From NCBI RefSeq assembly GCF_016745235.1, contig NZ_JAELVM010000003.1, forward strand, positions 930,001 through 994,000: a stretch of 64,000 nucleotides of DNA, written 5' to 3'. Positions 43,988 to 52,349 of this stretch are shown piece after piece; within the stretch, counting starts at the first letter, position 1; each line of letters opens with the position of its first letter. The position numbers and the translations under genes were made by a program. The notes under the pieces are model-generated. The model saw only the letters and a program-made list of their open reading frames with translations, searched no databases and had not been told where the DNA came from. The stretch comes from Chryseobacterium endalhagicum (GTDB lineage: Bacteria > Bacteroidota > Bacteroidia > Flavobacteriales > Weeksellaceae).

Positions 43988-44917
43988 ATGAAAAATATTT
44001 ACACAGCTGCTCTATTCCTTCTCATCATCAATTTGTTTAATGCTCAAAACACAACCGCAATCACTCTTTTCGATAAAAAACTCAATCCATTTCTCAATGT
44101 AAGGGATTTCTCAGTTTCAGAAGATGGTAATGAAGCTTTTTTCACCATACAAAGTCCCAATCAGGAAGTTTCCCAAATTGCAAGTATTAAAAAAGATAAA
44201 AACAGCTGGTCTGAACCTGAACTGCTGCCGTTTAATAACGCATATTCTTATATGGAACCCTTTTTGGCGGATAACGGAACCCGGCTGTATTTCGCATCAG
44301 ACCGCCCTTTAGATAAAACAAAAACAGAGAAAAAGGATTTTGATATCTGGTATGTGGAAAGGAAAAATATAAACTCGGAATGGTCTGAGCCCGTCAATAT
44401 GGGGAAACCTGTGAATTCTGATATGAATGAGTTCTTTCCATCCCTTTCTAATAATAAAAATTTATATTTCACGATGGAATCTCCCGCCGGAATGGGTAAA
44501 GACGATATTTATTTCAGCAAATGGGAAAACAACACATATTCCGAGCCTAAAATATTGGATGAGAATATCAACAGCAGCGGTTATGAATTCAATGCATTTG
44601 TTTCTAAAAAAGAAAATTTTATCCTTTTCACCAAATACAATGAAAAAGGCGGCCAGGGAAGCGGCGATCTTTATATGTCTAAAAAAGGTGCTGACGGAAA
44701 ATGGCAGAAAGCTGAGAATCTGGGAACTCCCGTCAACACAAAATGGATGGAGTACTGCCCTTTTTATGATGAAAAAGAACAGGTTTTATATTTTACCAGC
44801 AGAAGAAACAATTTATCGCCTAAAAAATTCAAAAATATCTCCGATTTTCAGCAATATACCACCGAAGGCGAAAACGGGTTAAGTAAAATTTATAAAGTCC
44901 CATTTACAATACAATAA
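43988..44917 (+). CDS. Exported PD40 (TolB-like) beta-propeller protein
   Basis: 309 aa with a signal peptide (IYTAALFLLIINLFNAQ). Five to six PD40-type blades are visible, each with a D/N-G-x-x-L/F-Y-F-x-S pattern: DNGTRLYFASDRP, NNKNLYFTMESP with DDIYFSKWENN, GDLYMSKKG, EQVLYFTSRRNN. Such propellers are often parts of OmpA- or TolB-like periplasmic proteins; here no OmpA domain follows. The osmC-like gene starts 10 bp after the stop, so the two may be co-transcribed. Function unknown. Confidence 0.8.
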   Translation: MKNIYTAALFLLIINLFNAQNTTAITLFDKKLNPFLNVRDFSVSEDGNEAFFTIQSPNQEVSQIASIKKDKNSWSEPELLPFNNAYSYMEPFLADNGTRLYFASDRPLDKTKTEKKDFDIWYVERKNINSEWSEPVNMGKPVNSDMNEFFPSLSNNKNLYFTMESPAGMGKDDIYFSKWENNTYSEPKILDENINSSGYEFNAFVSKKENFILFTKYNEKGGQGSGDLYMSKKGADGKWQKAENLGTPVNTKWMEYCPFYDEKEQVLYFTSRRNNLSPKKFKNISDFQQYTTEGENGLSKIYKVPFTIQ

Positions 44918-44927
44918 TTCATTCATC

Positions 44928-45398
44928 ATGAGTAAAGAACATCACTACAAAGCAGCCATCCAATGGACAGGAAACACAGGAACAGGCACCAGCAGCTACA
45001 GAAACTACGAAAGGAGCCATACCATTCAGATTGAAAACAAAATGCTTATTGAAGGTTCTTCTGATCCTGCTTTCAGAGGTGATAAAACCAGGCACAATCC
45101 TGAAGATCTGTTTCTATCTTCGCTTTCTTCATGTCACATGCTTTGGTATCTTCATTTCTGCTCCGAAGAAGGCATTATCGTCACCGACTACACAGATGAA
45201 GCCACAGGAATTATGACTGAAACCTCAGATGGAGGCGGACAGTTTACATCCGTCACTTTACATCCTGCAGTCACTGTAACAGAAGAATCCATGGTTGAAA
45301 AGGCAAAGGAACTTCATCACAAGGCCGGGCAGTTTTGTTTCATTGCAAGATCAGTTAATTTTCCGGTAAAACATATCCCCAGCGTGTTAGTTAAATAA
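44928..45398 (+). CDS. OsmC family peroxidase-like protein
   Basis: 156 aa, cytoplasmic. OsmC/Ohr fold: NPEDLFLSSLSSCHMLWYLHF holds the first active cysteine, and KAGQFCFIARS the second. These are the pair that reduces organic hydroperoxides in Ohr/OsmC proteins. The length is typical. The close spacing to the upstream propeller gene is notable but no functional link is known. An AT-rich spacer follows. Confidence 0.92.
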   Translation: MSKEHHYKAAIQWTGNTGTGTSSYRNYERSHTIQIENKMLIEGSSDPAFRGDKTRHNPEDLFLSSLSSCHMLWYLHFCSEEGIIVTDYTDEATGIMTETSDGGGQFTSVTLHPAVTVTEESMVEKAKELHHKAGQFCFIARSVNFPVKHIPSVLVK

Positions 45399-45622
45399 TT
45401 TTTATTAGAAATTAAATATCGCATAAATACCATCAATACAGAATTTTAACTATAATAACTCTAAAATAACCATTCAAAACTCCACAATAAGAGAATTATT
45501 TATCAAATAATCAATAAAAATTAAGTTTTACCATCATTATTTATGTAAAAAATTACAATTAATTGTTATTTTTATGTAAAATGTAAAGATTTTTTTATAT
45601 TTTTATATAAACAAAACTAACC

Positions 45623-46273
45623 ATGATGAAACCGAGATTAACCATTTTTGATGAGCCGCTACTGTATACAGAAGGTTTATCAAAACTGCTCTCCCAGAGC
45701 AAAATTTTTAACACGATTGACATTTGTAATTCTTATGAACCCCTATTTGAACAATTAAAAGAAGATCCTCCTGAAATCCTGGTGATCAGTTCCAATATGC
45801 TGATGCTTACCGATATTTTCAGACTCGTAGAAGACATTACCTCAAAAGACAAAAAAATCAAAATTATTGTCATAGGCAGTAGTTATGATATGATTGACAT
45901 CCGGAAGCTTTTCAACAAAGGCATAAAAAGCTATCTTGACAAAAACAGCAGATATGATGAATTTCTGAAATCCATCAACGCTCTTCTGCTGAACGAGATC
46001 TACATCTGCGACAACGCAAAAGAAAGAATGATCAACTTTATCAGCAGTGAAGAGGGAAAACCCAATCCACACATTAAAGAACCATTAACACGCAGAGAAA
46101 TGGAAATCCTGAAACTGATATGCGACGGCTTCAGCAGCAAAGATATTTCTGAAAAACTTTTCATAAGCATCAATACGGTAGAAACCCACCGCAAGAGGAT
46201 TCTCTTAAAATTAAACGCAAAAAATTCAGTAGGAATTGTAAAATACGCCTTAGAAAACCACATTATCGACTGA
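45623..46273 (+). CDS. LuxR/NarL-type regulator with receiver lacking the phospho-acceptor Asp
   Basis: 216 aa. N-terminal receiver-like fold (about 4-120) in which the phospho-acceptor position of PEILVISSNML is S56; the acidic pocket retains D10-E11 (TIFDEPLLY) and the conserved Lys is in SYLDKN. C-terminal LuxR-type domain (about 150-215): LTRREMEILKLICDGFSSKD, ISEKLFISINTVETHRKRIL. It should bind DNA but not be controlled by ordinary phosphorylation. It may start at the second Met. Preceded by 220 bp of very AT-rich DNA. No target is evident; the curli operon lies downstream, convergent. Confidence 0.85.
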   Translation: MMKPRLTIFDEPLLYTEGLSKLLSQSKIFNTIDICNSYEPLFEQLKEDPPEILVISSNMLMLTDIFRLVEDITSKDKKIKIIVIGSSYDMIDIRKLFNKGIKSYLDKNSRYDEFLKSINALLLNEIYICDNAKERMINFISSEEGKPNPHIKEPLTRREMEILKLICDGFSSKDISEKLFISINTVETHRKRILLKLNAKNSVGIVKYALENHIID

Positions 46274-46298
46274 TGAATAACCAATTTCGATTAACTAC

Positions 46299-46332
46299 AA
46301 AAAAATCCAAATCAAAGATTTGGATTTTTTTT
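46299..46332 (+). terminator. Terminator of the LuxR-type regulator gene
   Basis: AATCCAAATC and GATTTGGATT around AAA, with A and T runs (46300-46332). Confidence 0.9.
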
Positions 46333-46339
46333 GCAAGTG

Positions 46340-46760
46340 AATGGTGAATTTTGCTGCGCAAGTGAATGGTGAATCTATTATACTGGTGGCTTCGGGAGCC
46401 TCAGCCACCAGGTATTTGTCACTTTATTCAATGTTTTCGGATACACAAAATACAACTTTCTGGTTCTATATGACTCAAACCAAAAAACGCTCGTATTTCG
46501 TGCCCAATAACTGTATGTGGTGGCTGAGGCTCCCGAAGCCACCACAGACTTGCCTTCATTTTATACTTTCGGATTCAAACACCCAAACTTTCAAACTCTA
46601 AACACTCCAACTCACATCCCGTATCCCGAAACTAACGGTGGCTTCGGGAACCTCAGCCACCAGATATTTGTCGGTCATTCAATATTTCCAGGTTAACGAT
46701 CTAAAAAACTCTCAATCCTAGAACTAGCAACTGTCAACCAGCAACTCTCTCACCCTCATA
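46340..46760. repeat. Dispersed palindromic repeat, locus F (three cores)
   Basis: Cores at 46383-46411 (forward), 46517-46544 (reverse) and 46636-46662 (forward). Arms with TATTTGTCACTTTATTCAAT and ATATTTGTCGGTCATTCAAT follow the forward cores, and CTCAAACTC-rich tails follow to 46790. Between convergent genes; no ORF supported. Confidence 0.85.
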
Positions 46761-46801
46761 TACTCTACAACTCTCCTACTCTCAAACTCAAACCCAATCC
46801 C

Positions 46802-48313
46802 CTACTCATAATCCGCCATTTCCCCATTACTGAACAGGGATTCCCGTTCAAGATCTGTCATCGTACTGTTGAGATCAATCACCATCACGTTTTTCTGGGA
46901 GATATTGTCATTGGAAGTGTTCGTAAAGATGATCTGGGCATTATTCGGGGAGAATCTTGGATCAAGATCATTGGTTCCGAGCGGTTTTTCGCTTTCTTCA
47001 GAGATATTGTATACGGTATCATTGATGAGATTATAGATAAAAATACGGGAATCCAGCTGGCGGTAATTTCCGCTTCCATCCTGATAACCGGCCACATCTC
47101 TTGTGTAGACAAGCATTTGTCCGTCCACAGAGAAATTCAATCCTCCTGCGGCTCCCGCCATGCCTGACAGAACGGTTTTTAAGATATTTCCGCTCATATC
47201 AATAATATAGATCCGGGTACTGTACCCGCTGTAATCATTGGTTTTTAAAGCAATTTTGCTTCCGTCATAGCTCCAGTCGCATTCGGAAATCATGCTGCCA
47301 TCGGGAGTGGTGTATACCAGATTCAGCCCGCTTCCGTCTTTATTGATTCTGTATAATTTATTGAAATTCGAATAAATAATTTCCTGACCGTTCGTACTCC
47401 ATGCAAAATCCATTTCATAATTATTAAATCCTGCTGCGGGTACCGAGGTGACCTTAAATGGATTGGATCCGTCAGGATTAGCCGTATAAATATGGGTACT
47501 TCCGCCTTCTGTACGTAGAAACGCGATCAGCCCGGCATTATTATTTTTCCTTGGTCTCCAGCTGTTGTAGGATGAATTCGTAAACTGGAAGCTGTTTCCC
47601 TGCTCGTCACTGGACATGATCACAAAATTTCCGTTTTGCTTCTGAACATAATGGTAGCGGTTGGCAGGAACTGTATTGGTGGTAAATTTACTGATAGAGC
47701 TTAAAACTGGCGGGTGAATGCCGTCCGAAACAGACACCTGCCAGAAGTAACTAACACCAAACTTCAAATTGGAAAGCGAATAGTGATTCGCCGCCAAATC
47801 ATTAATCTGAACCACCTGGGTATCAAGATTATTTTTAATTGTTAAACTATATCTTAAAACATCTGCTGTATCGGGATCTGTAGCAGTCCACGTCAGCTCA
47901 ACGTTTAAGGGCTGATTCACCGCATTGTCTACCGGACTGAGCAGCTGCGGTGCGGAAGGAGGAGAATTAAGTGATTCGTCATCATCCATTTCAAAAACCA
48001 CGGTAACTACCTGGTTCTGATTCTGTATATTAACACCCTGAAAATTGGTGATATATCCTGATAGTTCGGCCTTTACAGAGTAATTCCCAACAGGCATGGC
48101 CGCAATTTCAAAAGTGCCGTCTGTCCCGCTGAAAACCGTCTGAGTAGTAGGGGCTGTAAAAATTTTGACATTTGAAATAGGCACATTGGTACCTCTTTTT
48201 ACAACTTTTCCTTTCAATGATCCTGTCTGAGCCTGTTCTATAAGATCTTCATCACATGAAAACAGACAAAAAGTAAGGATGAATATGCTGAGTATTTTGA
48301 TTAAAGTTTTCAT
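46802..48313 (-). CDS. Lipoprotein with carboxypeptidase-like and beta-propeller domains, end of curli operon
   Basis: 503 aa. Lipoprotein signal ending LFSCDEDL (C20). Domains: carboxypeptidase-regulatory-like fold (about 33-110: GSLKGKVVKRGTNVPISNVK, MPVGNYSVKAELSGY), a fibronectin-III-like domain (about 115-215: PSAPQLLSPVDNAVNQPL, GVSYFWQVSVSDG) and a TolB-like PD40 propeller (about 225-480: GSTHIYTANPDGSNPFKV, KLYRINKDGSGLNLVY). It begins 11 bp after csgG, so it belongs to the curli operon. It may anchor or organise fibres at the outer membrane. E. coli csg operons have no counterpart. Confidence 0.8.
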   Translation of the reverse strand: MKTLIKILSIFILTFCLFSCDEDLIEQAQTGSLKGKVVKRGTNVPISNVKIFTAPTTQTVFSGTDGTFEIAAMPVGNYSVKAELSGYITNFQGVNIQNQNQVVTVVFEMDDDESLNSPPSAPQLLSPVDNAVNQPLNVELTWTATDPDTADVLRYSLTIKNNLDTQVVQINDLAANHYSLSNLKFGVSYFWQVSVSDGIHPPVLSSISKFTTNTVPANRYHYVQKQNGNFVIMSSDEQGNSFQFTNSSYNSWRPRKNNNAGLIAFLRTEGGSTHIYTANPDGSNPFKVTSVPAAGFNNYEMDFAWSTNGQEIIYSNFNKLYRINKDGSGLNLVYTTPDGSMISECDWSYDGSKIALKTNDYSGYSTRIYIIDMSGNILKTVLSGMAGAAGGLNFSVDGQMLVYTRDVAGYQDGSGNYRQLDSRIFIYNLINDTVYNISEESEKPLGTNDLDPRFSPNNAQIIFTNTSNDNISQKNVMVIDLNSTMTDLERESLFSNGEMADYE

Positions 48314-48324
48314 AGTTCATGTTT

Positions 48325-49689
48325 TTATTTGTTTCCAAGGTAAAAATTGATTCCAATCGCAAACCGGAGTGCCTGATCTTTTCTTTTTCCGTTCACCATA
48401 CCTTCCCAGTTGTCTTTAAAACCGATATCATATTGTGAGGAAGCGCGGATGGCGGTGTTATTCCCGACCATATATTCCAGACCGCCGCCCACCTGGCCTT
48501 TGTACTGTGGTTTGTATTTTGAAAACATGGCTCCCAGCCCGCCATAGATGTACGGACTCAATCTGTATTTTGGGAACAGCAGAAATTCGAGATTAAACTC
48601 AGGAACCACGTAATTTCTTTTGAGAATATTTTTATTTTCTAATGTGAAATAGCTTCCGCTGGCCTCAATATTGAAATTGGGACTTATAAAATATTTGATT
48701 CCCAGCTTTCCGCCCACATTCATTTCAGGATTTACATAGTCATCTTTGATCTTTTGTGCTTCAATATTCGCAAAAAAGGAAACTTTCTGTCTGTAATTTT
48801 CAGGGAATTTATTTCCAACCGTTCTGCCTGCATTTTCTTCCTGCTCTCTGTTATACTCATTAATCATTGCCTGATACCCTGTTAAGTTTTCTGAGGCTTT
48901 TCCCCATATTTTATCCCTGATGCCTTCAACAATCAAAGATCTTACGGCCTTTTCAATGGCTTCGGTCACGGCAAGCTGTACGGGTTCATTCTGAGTAAGC
49001 CCTACTTCCGCTTCCAGCAGTCTTTCCGTATCAATATATCTGAAGAAGCTTCCGTTCACGCTGGTGGAAAGAATGGTTTTGGAAATGTAAACGGTTTTCA
49101 GGATCTCGCCGTTAAGCGTAGAAACAGCACGCAAATAGATGGTGATCCTGTCCTGGCGGTACTGGGTGGACGCCCCTATTCCGAAGTATCTTGCTCCGAG
49201 GCCGCCGGTCATCACATTGCTGTCATAGGAGATCACCCCGCCTTCCAGGAGAATTCCTGCATAGAGAAGAGGCGGCAGTGCCTGGCTGTTTTTATCGGCA
49301 TCTTTCATATATTCCTGTCTTGTGGACCGGATGATCTGCCTTTCGTTTAAAAGATTGGCAATATTTTCTCTTTCGATAGGGATGAACCACCGGCTGTCTT
49401 CCAGTGCCTTGATCAGAATGGTAGTGGTTCCCTGGGGCACGGCTGTACTCCAGTTGTTCCCGTTTTCAGACGGTTTATACTGGCCGGTCTGGTCTCTGAA
49501 TTTGTATACGCCGATGACGATTTTTTCTTTGGGAAGAGGAAGGTTCCTCAGTTCTGCAGTGGATGGTGTGAGCTCTCCCATCGTGGATCTTTCGGGATCG
49601 GAAGGAAGCCCCAGGATCGAACTGCAGGCCTGCATGATGCACAGGAGCAACGTACAGAAAAAAATTCTGGTGTAAGTGTAAGTTGTCAT
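48325..49689 (-). CDS. csgG: Curli secretion channel CsgG with C-terminal beta-barrel extension
   Basis: 454 aa, against 277 in E. coli. Lipoprotein signal with C22 (MQACSS). CsgG core (about 40-285): IVIGVYKFRDQTGQYKPSEN, WFIPIERENIANLLNERQII, GILLEGGVISYDSNVMTGGL, ARYFGIGASTQYRQDRITIY. This is the outer-membrane pore that exports curlin. The last 160 residues (NVGGKLGIKYFISPNFNIEA, YIYGGLGAMFSKYKPQYKGQ, RFAIGINFYLGN) look like an eight-strand OmpA/OmpW-type barrel. The fusion is part of the reading frame. Fourth in the csg operon before the lipoprotein. Confidence 0.92.
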   Translation of the reverse strand: MTTYTYTRIFFCTLLLCIMQACSSILGLPSDPERSTMGELTPSTAELRNLPLPKEKIVIGVYKFRDQTGQYKPSENGNNWSTAVPQGTTTILIKALEDSRWFIPIERENIANLLNERQIIRSTRQEYMKDADKNSQALPPLLYAGILLEGGVISYDSNVMTGGLGARYFGIGASTQYRQDRITIYLRAVSTLNGEILKTVYISKTILSTSVNGSFFRYIDTERLLEAEVGLTQNEPVQLAVTEAIEKAVRSLIVEGIRDKIWGKASENLTGYQAMINEYNREQEENAGRTVGNKFPENYRQKVSFFANIEAQKIKDDYVNPEMNVGGKLGIKYFISPNFNIEASGSYFTLENKNILKRNYVVPEFNLEFLLFPKYRLSPYIYGGLGAMFSKYKPQYKGQVGGGLEYMVGNNTAIRASSQYDIGFKDNWEGMVNGKRKDQALRFAIGINFYLGNK

Positions 49690-49715
49690 GGTTAGTTTGG
49701 TTTTTAGTTATTTTT

Positions 49716-50126
49716 TTATTTTGGAATTACGATCTCGGACTGATCGCCTGTACTGGTATCCAAAATATTGATCAAAAGTCCCTGGGCTGTAGTAGTAATC
49801 TGCAGATAAAGCGAACCGAAAAGATAATTTCCGGGCTTAATACTGCCCTCCCCGAACTGATCTTCAAATAATTTCCTGGACAGTTCGCTCAGCACCTGCC
49901 TGTTGAGGCTCTGGCTGAAACTGTCTAAAGAATTGATGTCATCCAGCAGACTGCTGTAATCATCTTTTTCGTCAAACTGATTCTGAGCGTTTGCTGAACT
50001 TAAAAGCCACTGGTAATTAAAAGTATCACCTCCGAATGCCGGATTGACGGGCTTATAAACGAGCTGCTGAGATTTTCCGGAGAAAATACCCGCAATAAAG
50101 GTCAAAATAATGATAAAAGTTTTCAT
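49716..50126 (-). CDS. csgF: Curli assembly protein CsgF
   Basis: 136 aa. Signal peptide (TFIIILTFIAGIFSGKSQ), then the conserved N-terminal block of mature CsgF, QLVYKPVNPAFGGDTFNYQW, which plugs into CsgG; then FSQSLNRQVLSELSRKLF and a C-terminal beta part. It holds the nucleator at the cell surface. It lies 11 bp after csgE and 26 bp before csgG. Confidence 0.95.
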   Translation of the reverse strand: MKTFIIILTFIAGIFSGKSQQLVYKPVNPAFGGDTFNYQWLLSSANAQNQFDEKDDYSSLLDDINSLDSFSQSLNRQVLSELSRKLFEDQFGEGSIKPGNYLFGSLYLQITTTAQGLLINILDTSTGDQSEIVIPK

Positions 50127-50137
50127 GGCGGACGTTT

Positions 50138-50872
50138 TTAGTAGATAAATTCATTTTTAATAAGATTTTTCCTGGTATTAAATTCTTTGATATATTTTAA
50201 GCTGGCTACCAGCTGTTCTTTGAGATAATCATCATTGGGATTGGTCATAAAACTGTAAATAACCTTGTCATCAATCTGAATGCTGATCTGGCCGCTTGTC
50301 CCACGGAGCGGAAGCTCTGAAATGGTCACTGCTCCGCTGCTTTTCTCCGGAAGCTGGCTATACTGAAGATAAAAGAGATCATAAAAATCTTTCCCGACCT
50401 TTGTTTTGGTTTCATCAATCGTAAGACCTTTCAGCTCAAAGACGGCATCTTCTTCCACTTTGGCGGTTTTCTTTTTAAACAGATCTGTATTCAGTTCCAG
50501 GCTGTCTTTGGCGACAAGTTTCTGTGTTTCTTCATCTTTTACATAGAGAAAGGCTTTCAGGGCATCTTTCTGTTCAAGATTTACATTGATCTCAGATAAA
50601 ACTTTTACTTCATTGGGATTGATGGAAAATTTCCCGCTTTGCTGGTTATTGGAAAGGTTTCCTGCATTTCCTTTTTTAATGGAAATCAAAAGGTAATTGA
50701 GTTCTTTATAGACTGCGGTATTATTGGTCACCACCGCTTTGAGCCTGATCTGGTTTTCAAGGACATCACTTTCGATCTTGGCGTTCACTTTTTTATCTTC
50801 CTGCCCGTCAACTGTTGCAGACAGGAAGATAAATAAAGTGCACAGGCTCAGGGAATATAAAAGTTTCATCAC
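50138..50872 (-). CDS. csgE: CsgE with an N-terminal CsgH-like domain
   Basis: 244 aa, about twice the E. coli CsgE (129 aa). Signal peptide to about residue 23. N-terminal domain (about 25-130): IRLKAVVTNNTAVYKELNYL, then KKGNAGNLSNNQQSGKFSIN and LSEINVNLEQKD, which resembles the Ig-like CsgH/CsgC curlin chaperones that prevent premature amyloid formation. C-terminal domain (about 145-244): GLTIDETKTKVGKDFYDLFY, LPLRGTSGQISIQIDDKVIY, matching CsgE, the periplasmic adaptor capping CsgG. The CsgH part is a pattern call; the CsgE part is firm. It starts 7 bp after csgB. Confidence 0.88.
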   Translation of the reverse strand: MMKLLYSLSLCTLFIFLSATVDGQEDKKVNAKIESDVLENQIRLKAVVTNNTAVYKELNYLLISIKKGNAGNLSNNQQSGKFSINPNEVKVLSEINVNLEQKDALKAFLYVKDEETQKLVAKDSLELNTDLFKKKTAKVEEDAVFELKGLTIDETKTKVGKDFYDLFYLQYSQLPEKSSGAVTISELPLRGTSGQISIQIDDKVIYSFMTNPNDDYLKEQLVASLKYIKEFNTRKNLIKNEFIY

Positions 50873-50879
50873 GTGTGTT

Positions 50880-51281
50880 TTAATAATTCCTCATGAAAAT
50901 AGTTTTGTTGTCGCCTTTTACATTAATCTGCATTCCGTCTGAGACACTGTTGCTTCCGGTAATATCAATAATATTGTTATTTCCCTGTGCAGTAACGGCA
51001 GTTTTGTTTTCTTTATCAGTAAAAGAATTGATAAAATAAAGCGTATTGTAATCTCCCAGCTGCTGTATGGCAATATTTGTTCTGGCATTAAGAGAAAGCT
51101 GCGCATTATTCTGGTCCCCGATCTGGATGATATGGGAACCGTAAAGTCCCTGCTGTTCGGTCTGCTGTCTTGCTATAAGTTCAATAACTGTATGGCTGTT
51201 GACCTTGTCCCAGTCTATCTGCTGTGCATGTAAACAGGTTACTGCGAAAAGTGTAAAGGCACCCCACCCCGGTTTAAACAT
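50880..51281 (-). CDS. csgB: CsgB-like minor curlin (nucleator)
   Basis: 133 aa from MFKPGWGAFTLFAVTCLHAQ (signal peptide). The mature part has a few curlin-type units: IIQIGDQNNAQLSLN, AIQQLGDYNTLYFIN, VTAQGNNNIIDITG, INVKGDNKTIFM. They are more degenerate than in the major subunit at 51443-52261. Position after csgA and before csgE, and a non-repetitive C-terminus (KTIFMRNY), fit the nucleator CsgB, which seeds fibres. A plain curlin paralogue is the alternative. Confidence 0.75.
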   Translation of the reverse strand: MFKPGWGAFTLFAVTCLHAQQIDWDKVNSHTVIELIARQQTEQQGLYGSHIIQIGDQNNAQLSLNARTNIAIQQLGDYNTLYFINSFTDKENKTAVTAQGNNNIIDITGSNSVSDGMQINVKGDNKTIFMRNY

Positions 51282-51390
51282 GGTATTAATTTTTAATAAA
51301 GGTACATGAATAGAGTATCCGGAAAAACACACCCGGCAGGTAGATATATAAAATCACGGTTTCCGGGTATGCTGATCATGAAAAGCTTAA

Positions 51391-51424
51391 AAAAAGGAGA
51401 TAACCGCAGCTACTCCTTTTTATT
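51391..51424 (-). terminator. Attenuating hairpin between csgA and csgB
   Basis: AAAAAGGAG and CTCCTTTTT (51392-51421), with A/T runs. It could reduce read-through so that the major subunit is made in excess. Confidence 0.8.
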
Positions 51425-51442
51425 TTTGATTACAGTACATTG

Positions 51443-52261
51443 TTAGTTGGATTGGTTAATCACCATTGAGTTTCCGTTACCCATCTGAGTTCCTACATGA
51501 ATGTGGGAATCTCCGCTTTGAGCCACCCAGGTAAAGTTATTGTTACCCATCTGAACATCCACTGCTGTGTTGGAATCTCCTAACTGAAGCTGATATAACT
51601 GGTTGCTGTTTCCAATCTGAACACCAATAGCTGTATTATCATCTCCTACCTGAACTGAAGCGGCAATATTATTGTTACCTGCCTGATCGTGTGTAGCACT
51701 GTTGTCATTACCATCCTGATATTGAACCAAAAGGTTGTCGTTACCTACCTGAAGGCCGCTGGCATCATTTCTTCTTCCAAGCTGGATCTGGTAAGCATCG
51801 TTTCCGTTACCGATCTGAATAGCTGAAGCATCATTTCTTCTTCCATCCTGATACTGTACTACTGCGTTTCCTATACCCAGCTGTACAGAGGATGTTTCAT
51901 TTCTTCTTCCGATCTGAGTTTGTTCTGTAGAGTTAAAAGCACCAAGCTGCCAGGTTACTGCAGAGTTTCTGTTTCCCATCTGGCTTACATCATTTGTATT
52001 TCCGAGACCTGCCTGGTCCACGTCAATTGAGTTTCTGTTACCGATACTTTCTGCAGTATTGACATTGAGAACACCTACCTGATCAATGTCTGCCGTATTA
52101 CGGTTTCCATCCTGTGTAAGGGTGTTGATATTTAAAAGACCTGTCTGACTAACAGTAGCGGTATTCAAGTTTCCGATCTGGGCAGTAATATCAATATTTG
52201 ATTGTGCGAAGCTGAAACTCATGGCCATTAGTGTAAATACACCTGAAATAAAGTTTTTCAT
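51443..52261 (-). CDS. csgA: Major curlin subunit CsgA (curlin repeat protein)
   Basis: 272 aa from MKNFISGVFTLMAMSFSFAQ, a signal peptide; the frame extends upstream but a promoter box lies there. From residue about 27 the protein is made of 22 uninterrupted 11-residue units of the form x-Q-x-G-x-x-N-x-x-x-x (SQTGLLNINTL, TQIGRRNETSS, YQDGRRNDASA, VQVGDDNTAIG), that is eleven curlin repeats against five in E. coli. Each half-repeat gives one strand of the amyloid beta-solenoid. It is exported through CsgG and polymerises on the cell surface for adhesion and biofilm. First gene of the operon. Confidence 0.93.
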   Translation of the reverse strand: MKNFISGVFTLMAMSFSFAQSNIDITAQIGNLNTATVSQTGLLNINTLTQDGNRNTADIDQVGVLNVNTAESIGNRNSIDVDQAGLGNTNDVSQMGNRNSAVTWQLGAFNSTEQTQIGRRNETSSVQLGIGNAVVQYQDGRRNDASAIQIGNGNDAYQIQLGRRNDASGLQVGNDNLLVQYQDGNDNSATHDQAGNNNIAASVQVGDDNTAIGVQIGNSNQLYQLQLGDSNTAVDVQMGNNNFTWVAQSGDSHIHVGTQMGNGNSMVINQSN

Positions 52262-52292
52262 TTTGATAAAAATTAATTGGTTAATAGTATGA

Positions 52293-52300
52293 CAAAGGTA
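52293..52300 (-). promoter_or_regulatory. csgA -7 promoter box
   Basis: Reads TACCTTTG on the minus strand, 31 bp before the csgA ATG; it rules out the longer start. Confidence 0.6.
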
Positions 52301-52349
52301 TAGGCAAAACCAAAATGAAAAACCACGGCTAAAGTGTAAATTTTTAAAA

